In this document: positions 62,735 to 64,000 of the stretch, one piece after another
Layout: the number at the start of each line of letters is the position of its first letter
How positions within the stretch are numbered: position 1 is the first letter of the stretch
Assembly (NCBI RefSeq): GCF_018448785.1
Contig: NZ_JAHCLU010000020.1
Coordinates: 1-64,000, forward strand
Reading direction: 5' to 3'
Length of the DNA: 64,000 bases
Source of the DNA: Halomonas jincaotanensis
Lineage (GTDB): Bacteria > Pseudomonadota > Gammaproteobacteria > Pseudomonadales > Halomonadaceae
The notes under the pieces: model-generated
What the model was told of the DNA's origin: nothing
What the model saw: the letters and a program-made list of their open reading frames with translations, nothing else
Databases searched by the model: none
Made by a program: the position numbers and the translations under genes

Positions 62735-63769
62735 ATGTGCCAGTTATCCAGTATCTCGGGCAGAACCTCTCGCGCCTTGCTGTGTGCATTGCTATTGCCC
62801 TTTTCGGCAGCCGCCAGCGATGACGAGGAAGTGACAATCGCTACTGCCAGCCCGGCCGGTGTGTACCACATCGTGGGACGCGCCATCTGCCGTACGGTGG
62901 ATTTTCCCTGTCGTGCCGAACCGAGCAACGGCTCGGTAGCCAATCTCGACAACGTTCGCCACGGCGCTGTAACGTTGGCACTGGCTCAGTCGGATAGCCA
63001 GCACTTTGCCGTCAGCGGCACGGAAGCTTTCCGCGATGCCGGCCCTGACAACGAGCTGAGGTCGGTGTTTGCGTTGCATAGCGAGCCCTTCACGCTGGTA
63101 GTGCGACGCGATGCCGGAATCCATAGCCTTGACGATATTCCGCGGCATGCGGTGAACATCGGCAACCCTGGGTCCGGCCAGCATGGCACCATGCAACGCC
63201 TCATGCAGACGCGTGGCTGGCGCAATAGTGACTTCCTTCTGGTCAACGAACTCCCGGCCGACCAGCAATCGCTGGAGCTGTGCCACGGCAATATCGACGC
63301 CATGGTCTATACGGTCGGCCACCCCAATGCCTCGGTGGCCCAGGCCATTCGCCTCTGCAATGCCGCCCTGATCGACGTGGCCGGTGAGGCGGTCGATCGA
63401 CTGGTCGAGGAAACCCCCTATTTCTCACGTGCCTGGATCGCCGGTGGCCTCTATGGTCCCGACCAGCCTGCCGTGCGGACCTTCGGCGTCAGGGCCACCC
63501 TCGTCACCTCGGCACGGGCCGATCCGGACATGATCTATCGCCTGGTTGCCGGGGTATTCGAGAACCTGCTGCGTTTCAAGGCCGTACATCCGGCCCTTGG
63601 CATGCTCAGCACACAGGAGATGATTCACGAGGGCCTCAGCGCGCCCCTGCATGAAGGCGCCCTACGCTACTATCGTGAAAAGGGATGGCTTCCCGAAACC
63701 GGCATGGCACAGGGGCCAGCCAGGGGGAAAAAGCGCCTCGCCAGACTTGTCCGTGATGCTGGCAACTGA
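62735..63769 (+). CDS. TAXI-family solute-binding protein
   Basis: This 344-residue periplasmic protein has a signal peptide (1-27, SAAA cleavage) and the TAXI fold: VTIATASPAGVYHIVGRAICR near 33, GAVTLALAQSDSQH near 77, and INIGNPGSGQHGTMQRLM-like text near 140 (VNIGNPGSGQHG). TAXI proteins feed TRAP transporters, often for glutamate or other acids. No TRAP permease is adjacent: a thiolase follows on the other strand. AAGGAA lies before the ATG. A basic C-terminal tail (RGKKRLARLVRD) is present. Confidence 0.9.
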   Translation: MCQLSSISGRTSRALLCALLLPFSAAASDDEEVTIATASPAGVYHIVGRAICRTVDFPCRAEPSNGSVANLDNVRHGAVTLALAQSDSQHFAVSGTEAFRDAGPDNELRSVFALHSEPFTLVVRRDAGIHSLDDIPRHAVNIGNPGSGQHGTMQRLMQTRGWRNSDFLLVNELPADQQSLELCHGNIDAMVYTVGHPNASVAQAIRLCNAALIDVAGEAVDRLVEETPYFSRAWIAGGLYGPDQPAVRTFGVRATLVTSARADPDMIYRLVAGVFENLLRFKAVHPALGMLSTQEMIHEGLSAPLHEGALRYYREKGWLPETGMAQGPARGKKRLARLVRDAGN

Positions 63770-63819
63770 CAAGGCGTCGGGTGGCCTTATTGATATCGCT
63801 TACATGTGCCTGCCAAACG

Positions 63820-63847
63820 ACGACGGCACCGCGATGGGTGCCGTCGT
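63820..63847. terminator. Bidirectional terminator between TAXI and thiolase genes
   Basis: ACGACGGCACC-GCGATG-GGTGCCGTCGT is a perfect 11-bp stem followed by TCT on the plus strand and by TCGTTTGG on the minus strand. Confidence 0.8.
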
Positions 63848-63879
63848 TCTCAAGCCGGGCCGCGCTGGCTTGCGCGCCG

Positions 63880-64000
<121 letters not shown>

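Overview
The window looks like chromosomal DNA from a moderately halophilic gammaproteobacterium of the Halomonadaceae (Halomonas, Chromohalobacter or a close relative). This is inferred from the high G+C content and the gene set: choline-to-betaine genes with a BetI-type regulator, a TAXI receptor, a Rhizobium-type glycerol ABC importer, a cobalamin-riboswitch btu operon and a SUF operon led by an Rrf2 regulator. It is not proven by a marker gene. The window is gene-dense and almost entirely housekeeping and transport. I found no phage, insertion sequence, CRISPR array or integrase.

Layout. 1-3.6 kb: elongator tRNA-Met, a lone choline-binding protein gene (choX), and divergent betI-betB. betA is missing, and a C-terminal scar of it seems to remain before the operon terminator. 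3.7-12.2 kb: fadE, an SLC13 transporter with a class III aminotransferase, a quinone oxidoreductase, a GNAT-like protein and a glycerophosphodiesterase. 12.2-17.6 kb: a cobalamin riboswitch followed by btuB-btuF-btuC-btuD (minus strand). The operon ends in a collapsed relic containing the start of cobO joined to the start and end of cobQ. 17.7-23.9 kb: an SOS-type radical SAM gene, DUF2797, yeaC, a rhomboid protease, a metallophosphatase, nadK and an EamA exporter. 24-31.8 kb: glpS-glpT-glpP-glpQ-glpU-glpV-glpD, a complete glycerol uptake and oxidation operon. Its two ATPases appear to form one intact and one degenerate ATP site. 32.3-38.9 kb: a Pmp3-domain fusion protein, a CBS protein, tRNA-Gly(CCC), putP, an orphan YbgE-like protein, an OmpW porin, a gamma-glutamylcyclotransferase and yqcC. 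This part has the longest gene-poor stretches and putP is AT-richer than its surroundings. 38.9-45.2 kb: a cystine-type ABC importer, DUF3549, the rimB-rimK pair, a helical hypothetical protein and a SanA-like protein. 45.3-51.4 kb: sufR-sufB-sufC-sufD-sufS-sufT with an IscR type-1-like box upstream. 51.6-64 kb: a FrnE thioredoxin-fold protein, an NDUFA9-like protein, an HDAC-like hydrolase, glyoxalase I, Hsp20, a VIT1/CCC1 transporter, a fungal-Fcy1-type cytosine deaminase, a Na/Ca exchanger, an FMN reductase, an M42 peptidase, a PEBP protein, a flavodoxin, an orphan TAXI receptor and the 3' end of a thiolase.

How it works together. The cell can import glycerol, proline, choline-type solutes and cystine, import vitamin B12 under riboswitch control, and build Fe-S clusters under feedback control. 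The most informative signals are two independent gene-loss scars (betA and cobO/cobQ), an SOS box placed over a near-consensus promoter, the asymmetric GlpS/GlpT ATPase pair, and the IscR-like box. I did not find a clearly novel multi-gene system. All homology statements come from motif recognition by eye, without database searches.
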